Made by a program: the position numbers and the translations under genes
In this document: one piece after another, positions 50,539 to 62,520 of the stretch
How the letters are laid out: each line of letters starts with the position of its first letter
Position numbering within the stretch: the first letter of the stretch is position 1
Source: Siphlonurus alternatus
Lineage: Eukaryota; Arthropoda; Insecta; Ephemeroptera; Siphlonuridae
Reading direction: 5' to 3'
DNA length: 64,000 nucleotides
Assembly (NCBI GenBank): GCA_949825025.1
Contig: OX463784.1
Span: 21,818,368 to 21,882,367, forward strand
Notes under the pieces: generated by a model
What the model saw: only the letters and a program-made list of their open reading frames with translations
The model's database searches: none
What the model was told of the DNA's origin: nothing

Positions 50539-51074
50539 TACAGTTGTCGTCTCTGAAAATTTTCCTTTGCAGGCCTGTTAATCACCATGCTCCATATAAG
50601 AGTAACGCAGGACATGTGGGGCATTGGGTGTAGCACCGGTAGTTGGCAACACTGATGTATCTTCACCATGTTAATTTTTGATCATTGCTCCTCGGAGTAA
50701 TTTTTATGCTAGAGCTAAGCTGATTGCTCTAGTATCAAGATAATTAGTAGCCCAAGTACACAATTTGGCTAAATAAAGCCTGATTTAAAGAAAGGTATTT
50801 TTTTTTATATTTTAGAAAAATGCATGTAAATTTCAAAAATTACTAAAAAATACTTTTCTTTAAATCAGGTTTTACTAAGCCAAATTGTGCACTTGGGCTA
50901 CTAATTACCTTGATACTACTGCAATCAGCTTAGCTCTAGCATAAAAATTACTCCGAGGAGTAATGATAAAAAATTAACATGGTGAAGATACGTCAGTGTT
51001 GCCAACTACCGGTGCTACACCCAATGCCCTTAACAAGGCTGCAATTGAGAAATTTTCCAAGGCGACGAGTGTAC
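50539..51074. mobile_element. Large fold-back element of family F (~536 bp)
   Basis: Left half mirrored by right half: CATTGGGTGTAGCACCGGTA against TACCGGTGCTACACCCAATG, CTCCTCGGAGTAATTTTTAT against ATAAAAATTACTCCGAGGAG, and AGCCTGATTTAAAGAAA against TTTCTTTAAATCAGG. Ends TACAGTTGTCGTCTCTGAAA and complement of GGCGACGAGTGTACA. No open frame of note. Confidence 0.9.
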
Positions 51075-52673
51075 AATCGCCATTATCGTAAACATTTTAT
51101 ATTGAAAGGTCGGTCTATGATACAATGATTTGATTTATTTGCAGCTTATTTTTTGGTGAAATAATCTAATTTCTTAAAAAGAACAATTATGTTCTTTTAC
51201 TCTTAATTTTTATCAGTTTTCATTTAGTAATCAACTAATCATGTTAAATTAGTTTGATACATTTGAATCATATTTATTATTTCTCATCGTTTATAGATTC
51301 TACAACTGACAATATTATTATTTTTATGAGCTAAATCTGTAAATTTTTTTAAAAATGTTTTATTATAAACATAAACTTTATAATAAAATTAATGAAACGC
51401 AAGTTATACTTTTTTTAATGATACATTAATGGTGGCAAGATAGGGTGTTTCTATAAAATATTATTTACCTGTGCGTGTTTATGAAAATAGATTAATTATA
51501 TGATAATATATAAATTATTAATATAGGTCATTTATTATTATATTACATGAAAAGTCAATTATTAAAATCATGACTTGATGAAAATTTATTTTTGTTATTT
51601 ATGTTTGTTTGGATGCTGTTTTATGATATGAAAGTATTTAAAAAAGGTTTTTCTTAGCAAGGGAGTTTTGATGAGAAATTCTGGAGTAGGGACTGTATGA
51701 AACATGTCAATTAATATATAATTATAGTTTATTACTGGAAGATAATAAAAGCAAAAGATAGTGATTTAAAATAATAGTGATATTTTTTAAAAACTTTATT
51801 GTATTTCAGACAAAGGAATACATGCCAATAATTTTTTAATTGTCTTATAATATATTAATTTTATTATCTTAAATTATACAGTTATTAACTATAAGTAATA
51901 AAATCAGTTAATCATATAATACTCTTTATTTCTTGTGGTATATATTTATTTAATAACATAATTACTAGGATATAATAAGACATTATTTTACCAAAGGGTT
52001 AACTATCATCAATAATACGGCTGAGTGATTGTTGTTTTTATAATATCACGATATTTAATAAATATTTGCTCTCATATTTTGATGTCTTGTTGCCTTTTTT
52101 TTATCTCCCCCTCCCCCCCCCCCAAAAAAAAAAAAAAAACAAACAAAAACACTCCACCTGCTCCACCAGTATTATCATAAACTGAATAATTTTATTTATT
52201 ATTATTATTAATTTTTTTTTAAATTTTTCATATTTTTATAAATCAAATGAATAAAAATTTGAGAGATCCATTACGCAGTCTTAGATCATCAAAGGGAGTT
52301 TTGAATTTTTTTTTTTTTTATTGCAATTGCAGTTGCTATATATTATTTAAAGTGGGTGAAGAAAAGTAGACCCATGCACCTATTTACCATAACGTATTTT
52401 GTTTCATAGCTGAGCTTATATACCCCCCCCCCCAATACCCCCTTGCATTTTGTGGGCATAGTTGGTGAAACTACCCCAACCCCTAAAATAGTAAACACAA
52501 AACTATACACAAACTGTATTACTGCAGCATAAAGAATGAATATACTGATATATAATTATACTTGTGTGATTATTATAATGTGCAGTTGTGAAATGCAATT
52601 AGTGGACTCTCGTTCCAAAAGGGAACTTCATTTCAACTTCATCTTTGTGTCTTAATTATGTTTTATTATGCAG
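51075..52673. other. AT-rich DNA, two octamers
   Basis: GGGAGTTT at 51661 and 52294; C-run plus A-run at 52103-52139 and a C-run near 52422. No gene. Confidence 0.4.
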
Positions 52674-52891
52674 TAAAGCGTGTGGCACACAAACAGGATC
52701 GTATTTCTACGATCGTAAGCTTCTCATTTAAGTGATTTAAGAGTCAATTCTAAATTTCTTATCATATAGGAATGCATGCGATACGAAGCTGAGTGCACCG
52801 CATTATAGGTGTTGTGTGCTGATCGCATTAGGTTCTTACTTTTTAAATAATGCGCTGCAAAATCATGTGATCCTGCGTGAGACAGCCTTAA
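52674..52891. mobile_element. Probable MITE with eroded TIRs (~218 bp)
   Basis: TAAAGCGTGTGGCACACAAA then CAGGATCGTAT at the left compares with the complement of ATGTGATCCTGCGTGAGACA then GCCTTA at the right. Imperfect pairing; no target duplication seen. Confidence 0.4.
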
Positions 52892-52899
52892 GCGACTAT

Positions 52900-53036
52900 C
52901 TAAATTAAAATTAGATGATATAATATGATATGATGTGATGATTTTTCTACACGATTCTGAGTGTGCAACATGAGCGCCAACATCCCAGCTGCACTTTTAT
53001 CGTCTAAGGTGCCGCCTGCCTGAGGCACAATGCAAA
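52900..53036 (-). other. Candidate minus-strand exon (weak)
   Basis: On the minus strand a T-rich acceptor ending CTTCTTTAAAG is followed by a frame reading CIVPQAGGTLDDKSAAGMLA and then LMLHTQNRVEKSSHH until the A/T-rich end. A second GTGCCTCAGGC lies about 85 bp upstream on the same strand, so part is repeated. No family recognised. Confidence 0.25.
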
Positions 53037-53406
53037 CTTTAAAGAAGTTGCATAAAAAAAAAAATGAAGCACGAAAACTGTTTGTTAACGAGTTGTCAGC
53101 TGGAATCTTAGCCTGAGGCACAAAGGTGTGGAAGTAAAGGAGCCGCTTGTTGTTTGTATTTGAGGGGAGGAAGGTTTTAAAGTTGAATTAATTAATCTGC
53201 TGGCTGCAGGATTTAATAGAATGAAGAAAGCAGGTCTTCAAGAATCTTGGATTACTGAAATATTGTTATCAAGTAGCTTAAATGATTTAATTAAATTATA
53301 TCATTAATTATTGTAGTCAAAATCAATAAAAACAAACGTCCTTTCTACAAAATGGTATAGAATTGTTCAAAGAAAGGAATTTCTAGGGGTGAGGATTGTA
53401 CTTTAC

Positions 53407-53480
53407 GTACACCTCTGGACACCACGAACGTTACCTCTGCTTGTGGGCTGTATTGTCATGCAGTCAATGGAGGTATGATG
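53407..53480 (+). mobile_element. Left end of a GTACACC-family element
   Basis: GTACACCTCTGGACACCACG then AACGTTACCTCTGCTTGTGG. It matches 10111 and 58389. No right end found. Confidence 0.55.
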
Positions 53481-53743
53481 AACAATGGAACATGTTGTTT
53501 TGAGATTGCTCTAGATATAAACTCCCCCAAAATTTTATATCATAGCAATATGCTCATATCGTGCGTTAATATAATGGTTCAAATTTTTAACTGTTTAAAA
53601 GTGTAAGTATAAAATGAATCCATGTCGGGGGAAACAACCATATATCTGCATACAAGCAGATTTAAATTTTCGTACTATAATAATTCATAATAACATGGCA
53701 CTTTCTTCTGTAAAAGTCCCGTTATTTAAAATACATGTTGTGA

Positions 53744-53912
53744 TTTTTTTTTTTTTTTTTTCAAGGATACACCCCTAAGAGCTTACAGCTCGCGGCGGGG
53801 TACTGGGTAGGGATAAGGTAGGGAACGGATAGTGGCCACGACCTGCATGCTACGCGTCCCAGCATTCGCTGAGGTGAGACTGAGGGAACCGTGGAAAACC
53901 TCAGTCAGGACG
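53744..53912 (-). mobile_element. SINE-B copy with poly-A tail, minus orientation
   Basis: T-run 53744-53761 (poly-A of the minus strand), then CAAGGATACACCCCTAAGAG, a GC-rich 3' part, and the central domain AGCATTCGCTGAGGTGAGAC / TGAGGGAACCGTGGAAAACC / TCAGTCAGG. The core is shared with SINE-A at 27299-27350, but the tail is poly-A rather than (AAT)n. The head beyond 53912 is not resolved. Confidence 0.75.
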
Positions 53913-55267
53913 GACACCTCTACTTTTTCTCAATGGACCAAAGCGATGTCCAAAGCCTGGGGAACAATTTTAAAATATTCCAAAATTTAAATAAATTGAA
54001 ATTGTTATAAATAAACGAATATAATTAATTTCAAGCTTAACTAATTCTTTAAATAAATTATAATATAATAATTTAGTGTAATATTTAATATTGTTAATTG
54101 TATTTTGTAAGACAATGGACATAACTCCTTAATTATTTAAGTTCTAATATAGCTTGTAGATAACCTATATTGCTGCATAAGCTTTTAGCGCTCTACATTG
54201 GTTCTAATCTTCTTAATAACTATTAAAAGTCAAGTGGCCAGAGCGCGGCCTGCAGTGTTGTTTAAGAAGAAACCTCTTGACTTTGTTTTTCTTTGGAGAA
54301 CACTTTTTGTACTCCAGATATAAATATTTGTGGTCTCAATAAAATGAGGAAGATATTACGTTTGCATTCTCAAGAGTGTACGAGTGTAGTAAAAGATTAT
54401 CATGTCTATTAAATACTTTAAAAAGCTCCATAATAATAAAATGTGTATCAAAATTATATTTATTGTATCATAAATAGAAGGCTATATTCACAAAAAACAA
54501 AGCATAGATTTGGCCGATATAATTTTAGTACTGAATTTTGATATCAAATTCCAAAATACCATATTGAATACTAAATAAGGTAACTTAGCTAAAATGCATG
54601 TCAAGCCTTATCATAAATTAAAATTATTTTCATAATTAATTTAGTTATAATCAATTACACTGAAAATACCTGAACAGATAAGGCAACTCCCTAACATCCA
54701 CCACATGATGCATAATACTTTGCACATGCATATATATGATTCTTACTATATAGCATTTCATGATATAAAAAAATTAAACTAATGGATTTTATTATTACCT
54801 ATAAAGTGCAATAATTAGATTAATTAAATTATTTATTTAATTTTTTTTCATTAAATTAAACGAATTCTTCCAGCATAACTGCATGATAAGCTGGACAATA
54901 ATATAAAACCTTAAGAATATTTTTCGTATTTGCTTTATTTCCGAACTATTGGTTTCATTTAAAATATATTAATCATTTATAATCAGTTCAGAAATTAAAC
55001 AATTAATTTTTTTTAACTCTAATTTATTTTAAAGTGGTGTATAGCTTAGTGTTTATTGTTTTGTTAATAATAATTATAATCAATATTACGTTTTATAAGA
55101 ATAATATATTATCAATAATTACAAGAATTTGTATTTTCTTTGCTGTGGCATCAGGATGTTCTTAATTTTATTTATAATAAATAAAGTTAAAATTTCTATA
55201 TACATTTTAAATAATATACAAATTAATAATTAAATATCATGTACGAGGAAAAATACGCATTATATAA
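53913..55267. other. AT-rich DNA, nothing recognised
   Basis: A small palindrome GGACCAAAGCGATGTCC near 53937; no gene. Confidence 0.4.
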
Positions 55268-55432
55268 TCGTTAGGAATAATGAGTTATCTGCTATTTCAG
55301 ATGGGCGCAATTATGAGATATAAATAAGTTTTTAAAAAAATTATTGTTGCGCTCACCAGAAATAGCAGATAGCTAATTATATATTGCAATGCAACAAATT
55401 TATGGTAAGCAGATAGCTCATTATTCCGATCA
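55268..55432. repeat. Nested inverted repeat
   Basis: GAATAATGAGTTATCTGCT at the left is matched twice downstream: by AGCAGATAGCTAATTA (about 55365) and by AGCAGATAGCTCATTATTCC (55413-55430). The inner block ATGGGCGCAAT pairs with ATTGTTGCGCTCA. Confidence 0.65.
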
Positions 55433-55629
55433 GGGATGATTTATTAATAAACACTAAGCTGAAAACAAATTTTTATAAACCTGTGAATTCTCTTTTAATA
55501 AATTCATTCAAGCACTATTAAATCATAATTAATTACATAAAAGAGGAGCATATGACAAAAATCATCACTCAACTATTTTATCTAAATGCTTCCATGCTCC
55601 ATAAACTGAGTAACCTTCTAGTGATACAA

Positions 55630-55770
55630 TTTAAGATCGAAGCTAGCGCGGGAGTTTGTGATGTAGCGCGGAGAATCGCCGGTGTTACAACCTGACTCGA
55701 CCTTGCTTCAACAATGAGATATCACATTCAGTACAAGTCACGAGACTAGAATGTGACGTCATAACTTAAT
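55630..55770. other. GC-richer island, function unknown
   Basis: Contains GCTAGCGCGGGAG and GTAGCGCGGAGAA as a loose direct repeat, a GGGAGTTT octamer (55650) and TGACGTCA (CRE-like) near 55753. A short minus frame is open. Could be regulatory or an old repeat. Confidence 0.3.
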
Positions 55771-55841
55771 TGAACAAAGAATTTTAATGCCTAAATTTCT
55801 TTTAAAAATATGATTTTTAAATATTAGGTTGTAATATTTTA

Positions 55842-56092
55842 TTTTGTATTAGTTTTATTGGTAATATTTTGAGAATAATATGGATTGTATTTTATATTTG
55901 TGTGACTTATTCTATATAAATTGAAGCGTGGTAAAAGCTCTCTGGTACAAATTTCACGCGGTATCTTCACGTCACTTTTTTAATCCTTTCTCCCAGAAGC
56001 CAACTTTTTCTTAATAAAAAAAAAATATTAATCCAATGGACGTGTCTTTTTGGGAAATTTTGTCAAACGTTTTAAAATAGGTAGGAAAAATA
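55842..56092 (+). repeat. Direct duplication, copy 1
   Basis: Shares TTGTATTAGTTTTATTGGTA, ATAAATTGAAGCGTGGT, AAGCTCTCTGGTA and TTTAATCCTTTCTCCCA in order with 56582-56825, about 740 bp apart. Confidence 0.8.
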
Positions 56093-56581
56093 GAACAAAA
56101 TAATAAATTGTTTTTGTGGTGAATTTATATTGTAATTGACATAATAACCATAACACATTTGTTTTTACCTTTAAGATAATAAACTCACATAATATAAAAT
56201 TTACTATTTGCACTATAGTTCAGATAAAGACAACCAAGAAGTATATTATATGAAATTGATCAACATTATTAGGCATAATATTATATTTCATATACATTTT
56301 GTAATAATTTGTTTGATTATTATGCAATTTGAAGATTTTAATAAAATAAATAATTTAAACAAATAAAGTATATTTATTTATATTTATGTATGTATATATT
56401 TTATGGTTAATAGAATACTGCATTATATTCATAGCCAAATTTCATAATATTGCCAATGTACAAAATTGAATGAACTCGACTTTTCAAATAAAATCTTGAA
56501 CCAAGATTTTTTTAAATTCCGTGTATTACTTTATAAATAATAAAATGTTAATAATATTTGAAAATTTAAAATGCATTGATT

Positions 56582-56825
56582 TTTTGTATTAGTTTTATTG
56601 GTAAAAACGAAGAGATTGATCACATAGGAATAGTATTGATATTTTGTGGACATAATTTTTTATAAATTGAAGCGTGGTTAAAGCTCTCTGGTATAAATTT
56701 CACGCAATATCTTCAACACATTTTTAATCCTTTCTCCCAAAAGCTAACTTTTTATGAATAAAAAATATTAATTTTTTCTGCATGCTTGAGGTATTATGTA
56801 AAACGTTATAAAGTAAGAAAAATGA
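56582..56825 (+). repeat. Direct duplication, copy 2
   Basis: Partner of 55842-56092; small indels between copies. The DNA between them (56093-56581) is AT-rich and unrecognised. Confidence 0.8.
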
Positions 56826-57450
56826 GAAATTATGTGTTAAAATGCTATTGTAGTATACACTTATGTCATTGAAAACAATAAAAACATATTGCTTGCTTAT
56901 GCTTAGACTCTATAACTTGATTATTATAGTTTTTTAGTTACATAATTATATCATTTATTTCACCACTCCCTAGCATTACGTAATAATGCTTTATTTTAAT
57001 AAATTTTGCTTGCAGGGAGTTTTTAATGTTATTATGTTACTATATATATTGACCATATTTTTATTTGAAATTTAAAATATAACACAACATTATTATTATC
57101 TTACAACATTCAAATATATAAAATATTTAAAATAACATATGAAAATTATATTTTATTAATTAATAGTGCAGTAAATTAAAAATATTAAAATAAATTAACA
57201 AAAAATATTGAAATTTTTGTATTTTTAGACTTCCAATCATAAAATTGTTTTAAAACACTGAAGCAAATTGAACACATTTAAAAAAAAACCTTCATTGTTT
57301 GTACTTCTGTTAAATAATATATAACCCTTTAAAAAAGCTTAAAAAGTGAGTATATAATCAACCTTTTGTTTATCTTTTTCTCCAAGAAACTAAGGAGAAA
57401 ACACACCCATCATCAGTCCTTTCATCATGTGGTTTATAACAACTCGTTTG
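56826..57450. other. AT-rich DNA, nothing recognised
   Basis: GGGAGTTT at 57015. The 66-codon frame at 57366-57566 runs into the GC-rich start of the next inverted repeat and is not supported. Confidence 0.35.
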
Positions 57451-57742
57451 CACCCCCCCATCTCGATCACTGCATGCCACCTGGCACGCGGCGAGATGGC
57501 GTGATCGACACTCGGGCACCAACAGACCCGTGCCTTCTGTCTCTGCATGTCTCTAGTATGGACTGACCTATAGTTCTCGTCTAATTACTTAAAATACACA
57601 AAAAATTATATGTATCGCCATGGTTATAGTATAGTGGATCAAAGGCTGGCGTCAAATGTTCGTTTCTGCTATAGCTACCATTGATACATATAATTTTTGT
57701 GTATATTTTAAGTAATTTGAAGAGAACCTTCCGTCAGTCCAT
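57451..57742. mobile_element. Inverted-repeat element with GC-rich left flank
   Basis: ATGGACTGAC (57558) to ATTACTTAAAATACACAAAA and ATTATATGTATCGCCATGG pair with the right arm ending TCAGTCCAT (57742). The GC-rich block 57455-57550 contains TCTCGATCAC and GTGATCGA, a second small inverted repeat. Confidence 0.7.
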
Positions 57743-57867
57743 CTGGTTTCTGCCTTATGAAAAGTGATAAGTATTTTTTTTATATAATTATAGACAATCA
57801 TTATGAAATTTTTTATTACATATTTGGACCTTACATGTTGTTTATTGTCAAATTTTCAGATTTTTTT

Positions 57868-57911
57868 AATCCTCTAACACAGAACCAGCACGGTTCTGTG
57901 TTAGAGGATTA
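57868..57911. repeat. Perfect 20-bp hairpin
   Basis: TAATCCTCTAACACAGAACC, a 4-nt loop AGCA or similar, then GGTTCTGTGTTAGAGGATTA. It would form a stem in either transcript. Confidence 0.85.
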
Positions 57912-57915
57912 AAAT

Positions 57916-57991
57916 GCTGTGACGTCATAGTCATGAAAATATTTAACAAGCAAGCATAAGAAAAGACGTTGCATGACTATGACATCACAGC
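57916..57991. repeat. Inverted repeat GCTGTGACGTCATAGTCATG
   Basis: GCTGTGACGTCATAGTCATG and its complement CATGACTATGACATCACAGC, 36 bp apart. Related to 21037-21057 and 38660-38680. Confidence 0.8.
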
Positions 57992-58199
57992 GTCATTCCC
58001 CTTATATTTAAAATATAATTTTCAATGTGGCAATTCAAGAATTTGAAATATATTATAATATGAATCAAATACCTCTATATATAAAGAATATTGGTATTTA
58101 AATGTGCATACAAAAGGCACACCTTGCATGAACTTCCGGTTATTTCTCTCTCTATACTTTTATGTGTGGAGTGTGTGCCAGATAACAGACAATATGATA

Positions 58200-58322
58200 T
58201 TATGAATCTCTGTATCCGGTCATACCCTTTTTATCTTCTGTGGCAAATCTCACATTCCCCAGAGATGAAGAAATGCAACAAAACCGCACTTAACGGGTGA
58301 CATGGGAGAAGCAAGGATATAG
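58200..58322 (+). repeat. Dispersed repeat, copy 2 (partner at 40170)
   Basis: AATCTCTGTATCCGGTCA ... TGCAACAAAACCGCACTTAA ... AGCAAGGATAT parallels 40170-40320. The 69-codon frame at 58091-58300 overlaps it and is probably not a gene. Confidence 0.6.
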
Positions 58323-58388
58323 CTTTTAGTGAAAAATGTTTCTGCATTTCAAATTTATTAACGGGACTTATTTCCTGAATTCTTTTAA

Positions 58389-59367
58389 TGTACACCTCTG
58401 GAAAACATGAATGTTACTTATGCTCTCATGGTTTGTCGACATTGTAACGTGCTGTTTATGGAAGCATGTTAAATTTAAGCATTTTAAGTAAATGAATTAA
58501 TTAAAGATTGATCTCAGTTGATTTGGATCTCGGAAATGGCCCCCTTGATTTTAAAGAGACTTGCAGGAGTCTTAAAGCTTGCCACAATAAGGTTGCTTGA
58601 TTTTTTTGAAGTGGATCTGTTCAACCAGTTTTGAGAAAATTGAGGCAGAAGTTTAACATTGGCCTTATGGACAGAAACCGGAAATGGAGCTGTTGTGAGA
58701 AAACCGCCCCCTTGAATTTTTTTATAGAGCATCCTCGATTTTTTAAAATTTATTTCATTCGATTCTGTTCGACGGAAATTTTCCTACTTTCGGTTTCAAC
58801 TGAGGTCAATCGTTAAGAGCAACTTTTAACTTAAGGTATAACCTGAGAATTTGTCTGTCAAGGTCAAGAGGCGTGGCTATAGTGGCAACACTGTTTTCAT
58901 TGGAATGAGCTTAAATTTTTAGGAGGGGGTGGTGACAACAGTCCTTGAGAACGTTGCCACATTTCTCATCACATATAGGAAACGATCATCGCCACGGTTC
59001 AAAATGTATGAAAACAATTCAGAAAAATAGTCTAAAAAATTAGGCTTTAGTAAAAAAAAAAAAGTAAAAGAATCTGTTGTATAGTTTTTTTGCAATGCTA
59101 ATTAACAAATTTAACATTGGAAGGATACAAAATTCTCATTTAAATAAATTAATTATAATTAAACCAACGGTTAAAAAATTCCGAAAAAATTCAGAGCTAA
59201 TTTGACGATTGTTGTGAGTCCACCAAATTAATTTGAAGAAAATCTGTTGTAGCGAATTTTTCGTCCAAATTTCTCAGGTTAAGCCTTAAAATATTAAAAT
59301 CTGCATCTCTTTGACTCGGAGTTACCAGCAAATCATGCAGGTAACATTCGTGACTTCCTGAGTTGTA
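58389..59367. mobile_element. Long member of the GTACACC family (~980 bp)
   Basis: TGTACACCTCTGGAAAACAT then GAATGTTAC at the left pairs imperfectly with GTAACATTCGTGACTTCCTG then AGTTGTA at the right. The subterminal CTGCATCTCTTTGACTCGGA also occurs near 20941. Inside, a 72-codon minus frame (58514-58732) and a 61-codon + frame overlap; neither shows a transposase motif. GTGGCAAC/GTTGCCAC forms an inner inverted repeat (58878-58963). Confidence 0.6.
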
Positions 59368-60129
59368 GCTTTTTGTAATTTTAATGATAAATAATTTTGA
59401 TTAGAAATGTTTCATTCTTGTTAAATATTTATAATAGTGGATCATGAAACTTGAATTCACAATAATTATATTACGAAACAACCTTCCATACAATTTTAAT
59501 ATTGTATTTTAGTACAATTAACGATATAACGTTTCCTATATGTGATGGGGAGTTTATGATTATATATATAATTTGTATTATTAATAATTATTTTATTATG
59601 AAAGCATAATTATAATGTATTATTATCTTTTTTTAGGAATATCTCAAATATTCATTGTTATTCTTCATAATGATATACATTAAATTTATCATGCCATAAA
59701 ATTTTAACTATTTAAAATATGCAAAGTATAATAATAAATATTTCTTTAGTAATTATTAAGACAAATGAAATAAAATATATAACAAAAATTAAACAAATAA
59801 AATAAGTATATTTTACACACATTTTTAATGAAAACTGATACCGATTTTATCATTAATCCTATTTTTTTAACAGCGTAATTGAAATTTTAATAAATTGTAT
59901 CCAATGCTTGTTTCTGGAGGAAGAAGAGGATTACGCGAGAGAAGCAGTCAACTGATGAAATTTTCAACAATGGTCGACAGTACAACAATCTTGTTTTTTT
60001 CTGCATTAATTGAATAAAATTGAAAGCATAAACAAAAAAAAAATTACACATTTATCAAATTATTTATTTTCATTATACCATTTATATATTACTGGACACT
60101 TTGTTTGATGGATTGCCTGTTCTGGCTAG
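59368..60129. other. AT-rich DNA, nothing recognised
   Basis: One GGGAGTTT at 59548. Confidence 0.4.
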
Positions 60130-60165
60130 ATAGTACCTTAGCATTAGTTTATTACTAAGGTACTA
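60130..60165. repeat. Hairpin ATAGTACCTTAG/CTAAGGTACTAT
   Basis: Perfect 12-bp arms around a 12-13-nt A/T-rich loop. Confidence 0.75.
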
Positions 60166-60673
60166 TTTGCCAATTAACTTATTTGTTGCCATTAAAAATT
60201 TAAATATGTAATAATAAAATAATATTTTACGTAGTATTAAAAACAAATTATAAAAATTAAAAAACAACAATAGAATTGATTTAAATAAATTATTATTATT
60301 AATTAAATTATTTTTAAATTAAAATTATTATTTAAATATTTATTTTTTTTTTTTGGTTAAATAAATTTTAAATATACATTTAAAAATATTAAAAAATACA
60401 ATTTTAACTAAGGTTTCGATTAGTAGCCAACAATTATTTACTTTTTGAACTCCCCATGCTGAATAATCAATGTAATGTTTCAGGTGATATAACAATCAAG
60501 CTCTGTCTACACGCATGCACGCGCGTTATAATATATATTTATACTGGATATATTTTGTGTGCACACAAAAAGTCCCAAGATATATATAGCAATAAATTGT
60601 ATTTTCTTAAATAATAGTACAATCATATTGTTTCTGGTGTCAATTAAATGCTCATGATTGGGATAAACTTTCC

Positions 60674-60733
60674 TTTTGGGGGCATACATTACCAAAATGT
60701 GTTAATTGCCCCCAAAATACTAACCAATCAATC
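60674..60733. repeat. Dispersed repeat with hairpin, copy 2 (partner at 36770)
   Basis: TTTTGGGGGCA pairs with TTGCCCCCAAAA; the whole block aligns with 36770-36830. GGATAAACTTTCC/T occurs on both sides (60661 and 60736), a possible long direct flank. Confidence 0.65.
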
Positions 60734-60962
60734 TTGGATAAACTTTCTGTTACTTTGACTGTATCAGATGTTCATTTCCCGTGTTGCATATATAGAGAAC
60801 GAATAGATCAGTTCATTTTCAGAAAAATAAATATCTGCAAGCTTGTGCGCCCACAAACTAATATATTTTATATCCTTAAGACATAGGAAGTTAGATAAAT
60901 TAAAAAATGTTGCACTTTGAAAATTTTCTTCCCAACAAAACTCCCTAAGCCGTTGTATTTAC

Positions 60963-61011
60963 AGGGGTGGCTAAACACTTCATGTGAAAGGGATATCCTT
61001 TCTTAGCCACC
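60963..61011. repeat. Hairpin GGTGGCTAA/TTAGCCACC
   Basis: Arms joined by AAAGGGATATCCTTT, itself palindromic. Related to about 38235. Confidence 0.6.
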
Positions 61012-61899
61012 ACCAAATGGGCAGGGTTTTTATGCATTTTGTATAAATAAATATGTATTTTGTATTTTTGCTGAATAAAAATTTATATTATTTAATGGTT
61101 TACCATGCAAAATTTCCTTTTTTTCTAAAGAAAAGAACAAAATTTAGATTCTTTTACTCAACTCGTTAACTTATGATATTATTTTAATGCAACAAATATG
61201 ATAACCAATGCAGGTACTACAAAAAAAAAAAAAGCCAAAATATTATTACAAAAATGATTCAAACGTATTACGTGACCTTGTTAGTAAGCACGCACCCTGC
61301 GAGCGTTTTTTTTTTTTTTTACTTTTTTTTACTTTTTGCAACACTTAGTAAAGCTGGTTAGTATAAGTGACATGTATATGTTTTCTAATTACTAAATGAA
61401 TTCCATAAAGGCTGGTATATGCTTCCAGAATGTTTTAATTGTTTTATTTTACATGTTATACATAATTATTATTTTCTCATATATAAAAGTGATTTTGGTA
61501 ATTTTATTGTCTAGTACATACTGCAGCTTTACTATTTGTTCAAAAGCCACCTTAATTAATTACAATGCATACCACCATTGAAGTATAGTGACTATAGGGT
61601 AGTATTATAACTTATAACTATAATATGCTCTTGTTTTCAAGTATATTAATTAATGTCATATAATAACAACGCCATTTTTCATGAGCACTTTAATATATCT
61701 CAACATATAAATATTAAAATATTTTAGAAATCATGAAATTTATTTTAACGTATTGTAATAAAAAAATTATCATTATTATAACTTAATTGTCTGTATCTGC
61801 GGATTCTATAGACCAAAAATTAATTTTGTTGTCTAGAGACAGAATAGAAAGGGGCGTATCTGTAATGTGGCTTACTATGTTGTGTCATATGCATGAGAC

Positions 61900-61902
<3 letters not shown>
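61012..61902. other. AT-rich DNA, nothing recognised
   Basis: Poly-T runs at about 61307-61330; frames of 61 and 79 codons have no motif. Confidence 0.4.

Positions 61903-61950
<48 letters not shown>
61903..61950. repeat. (GA)n microsatellite
   Basis: 24 GA units. Confidence 0.97.
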
Positions 61951-61953
<3 letters not shown>

Positions 61954-62520
61954 CTGCCCTTATCAACGTTTTAATCAAAATTATATTATTATTTATATTA
62001 TTATATTTAATGATTTATTTCCTTAATTTTATGATAGTAAAATGATAACATCGAAAAATAAAATCAAAAATGTTACTGTGCCAGAAATTTCCTAGATTTA
62101 GTAAATCATGGACGGAAATCATAAATTACGTATTTTAGAGGGTCATAGTTTTACAGTACTCAAATAAAAATAAAAAAAAAATCTATATTTTAGCTGAACC
62201 TGATAATGCATTTTAACTTTTAACTTATACACAACTTTAGAAACTAACTGAATATTAAATACATACAGTTTTTAACTCAAGTCATTGTTTACGTCTGCAG
62301 ATAATTCGTTTCCAGAATGGATAATTGTAATATATATGTAAATATAATATATACTGTACGTGTTAATGACATTCAAGCAGTCACAGAAGATTACTGGTTT
62401 CCGATTGTGATTTCATTTACATTGAAAGCAAAATAACAAATTATTCTGCGAGGTTATACTTCTTGAAAGACTAAATCGATTATATTTACGTCGTGTATAT
62501 TTATATTTTTTAAACAATAG
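61951..62520. other. AT-rich DNA, nothing recognised
   Basis: No supported feature. Confidence 0.4.

Noticed and set aside
58514..58732. 72-codon minus frame
   Set aside because: Protein-like composition, but inside the ~980-bp GTACACC element, with an overlapping + frame and no motif.
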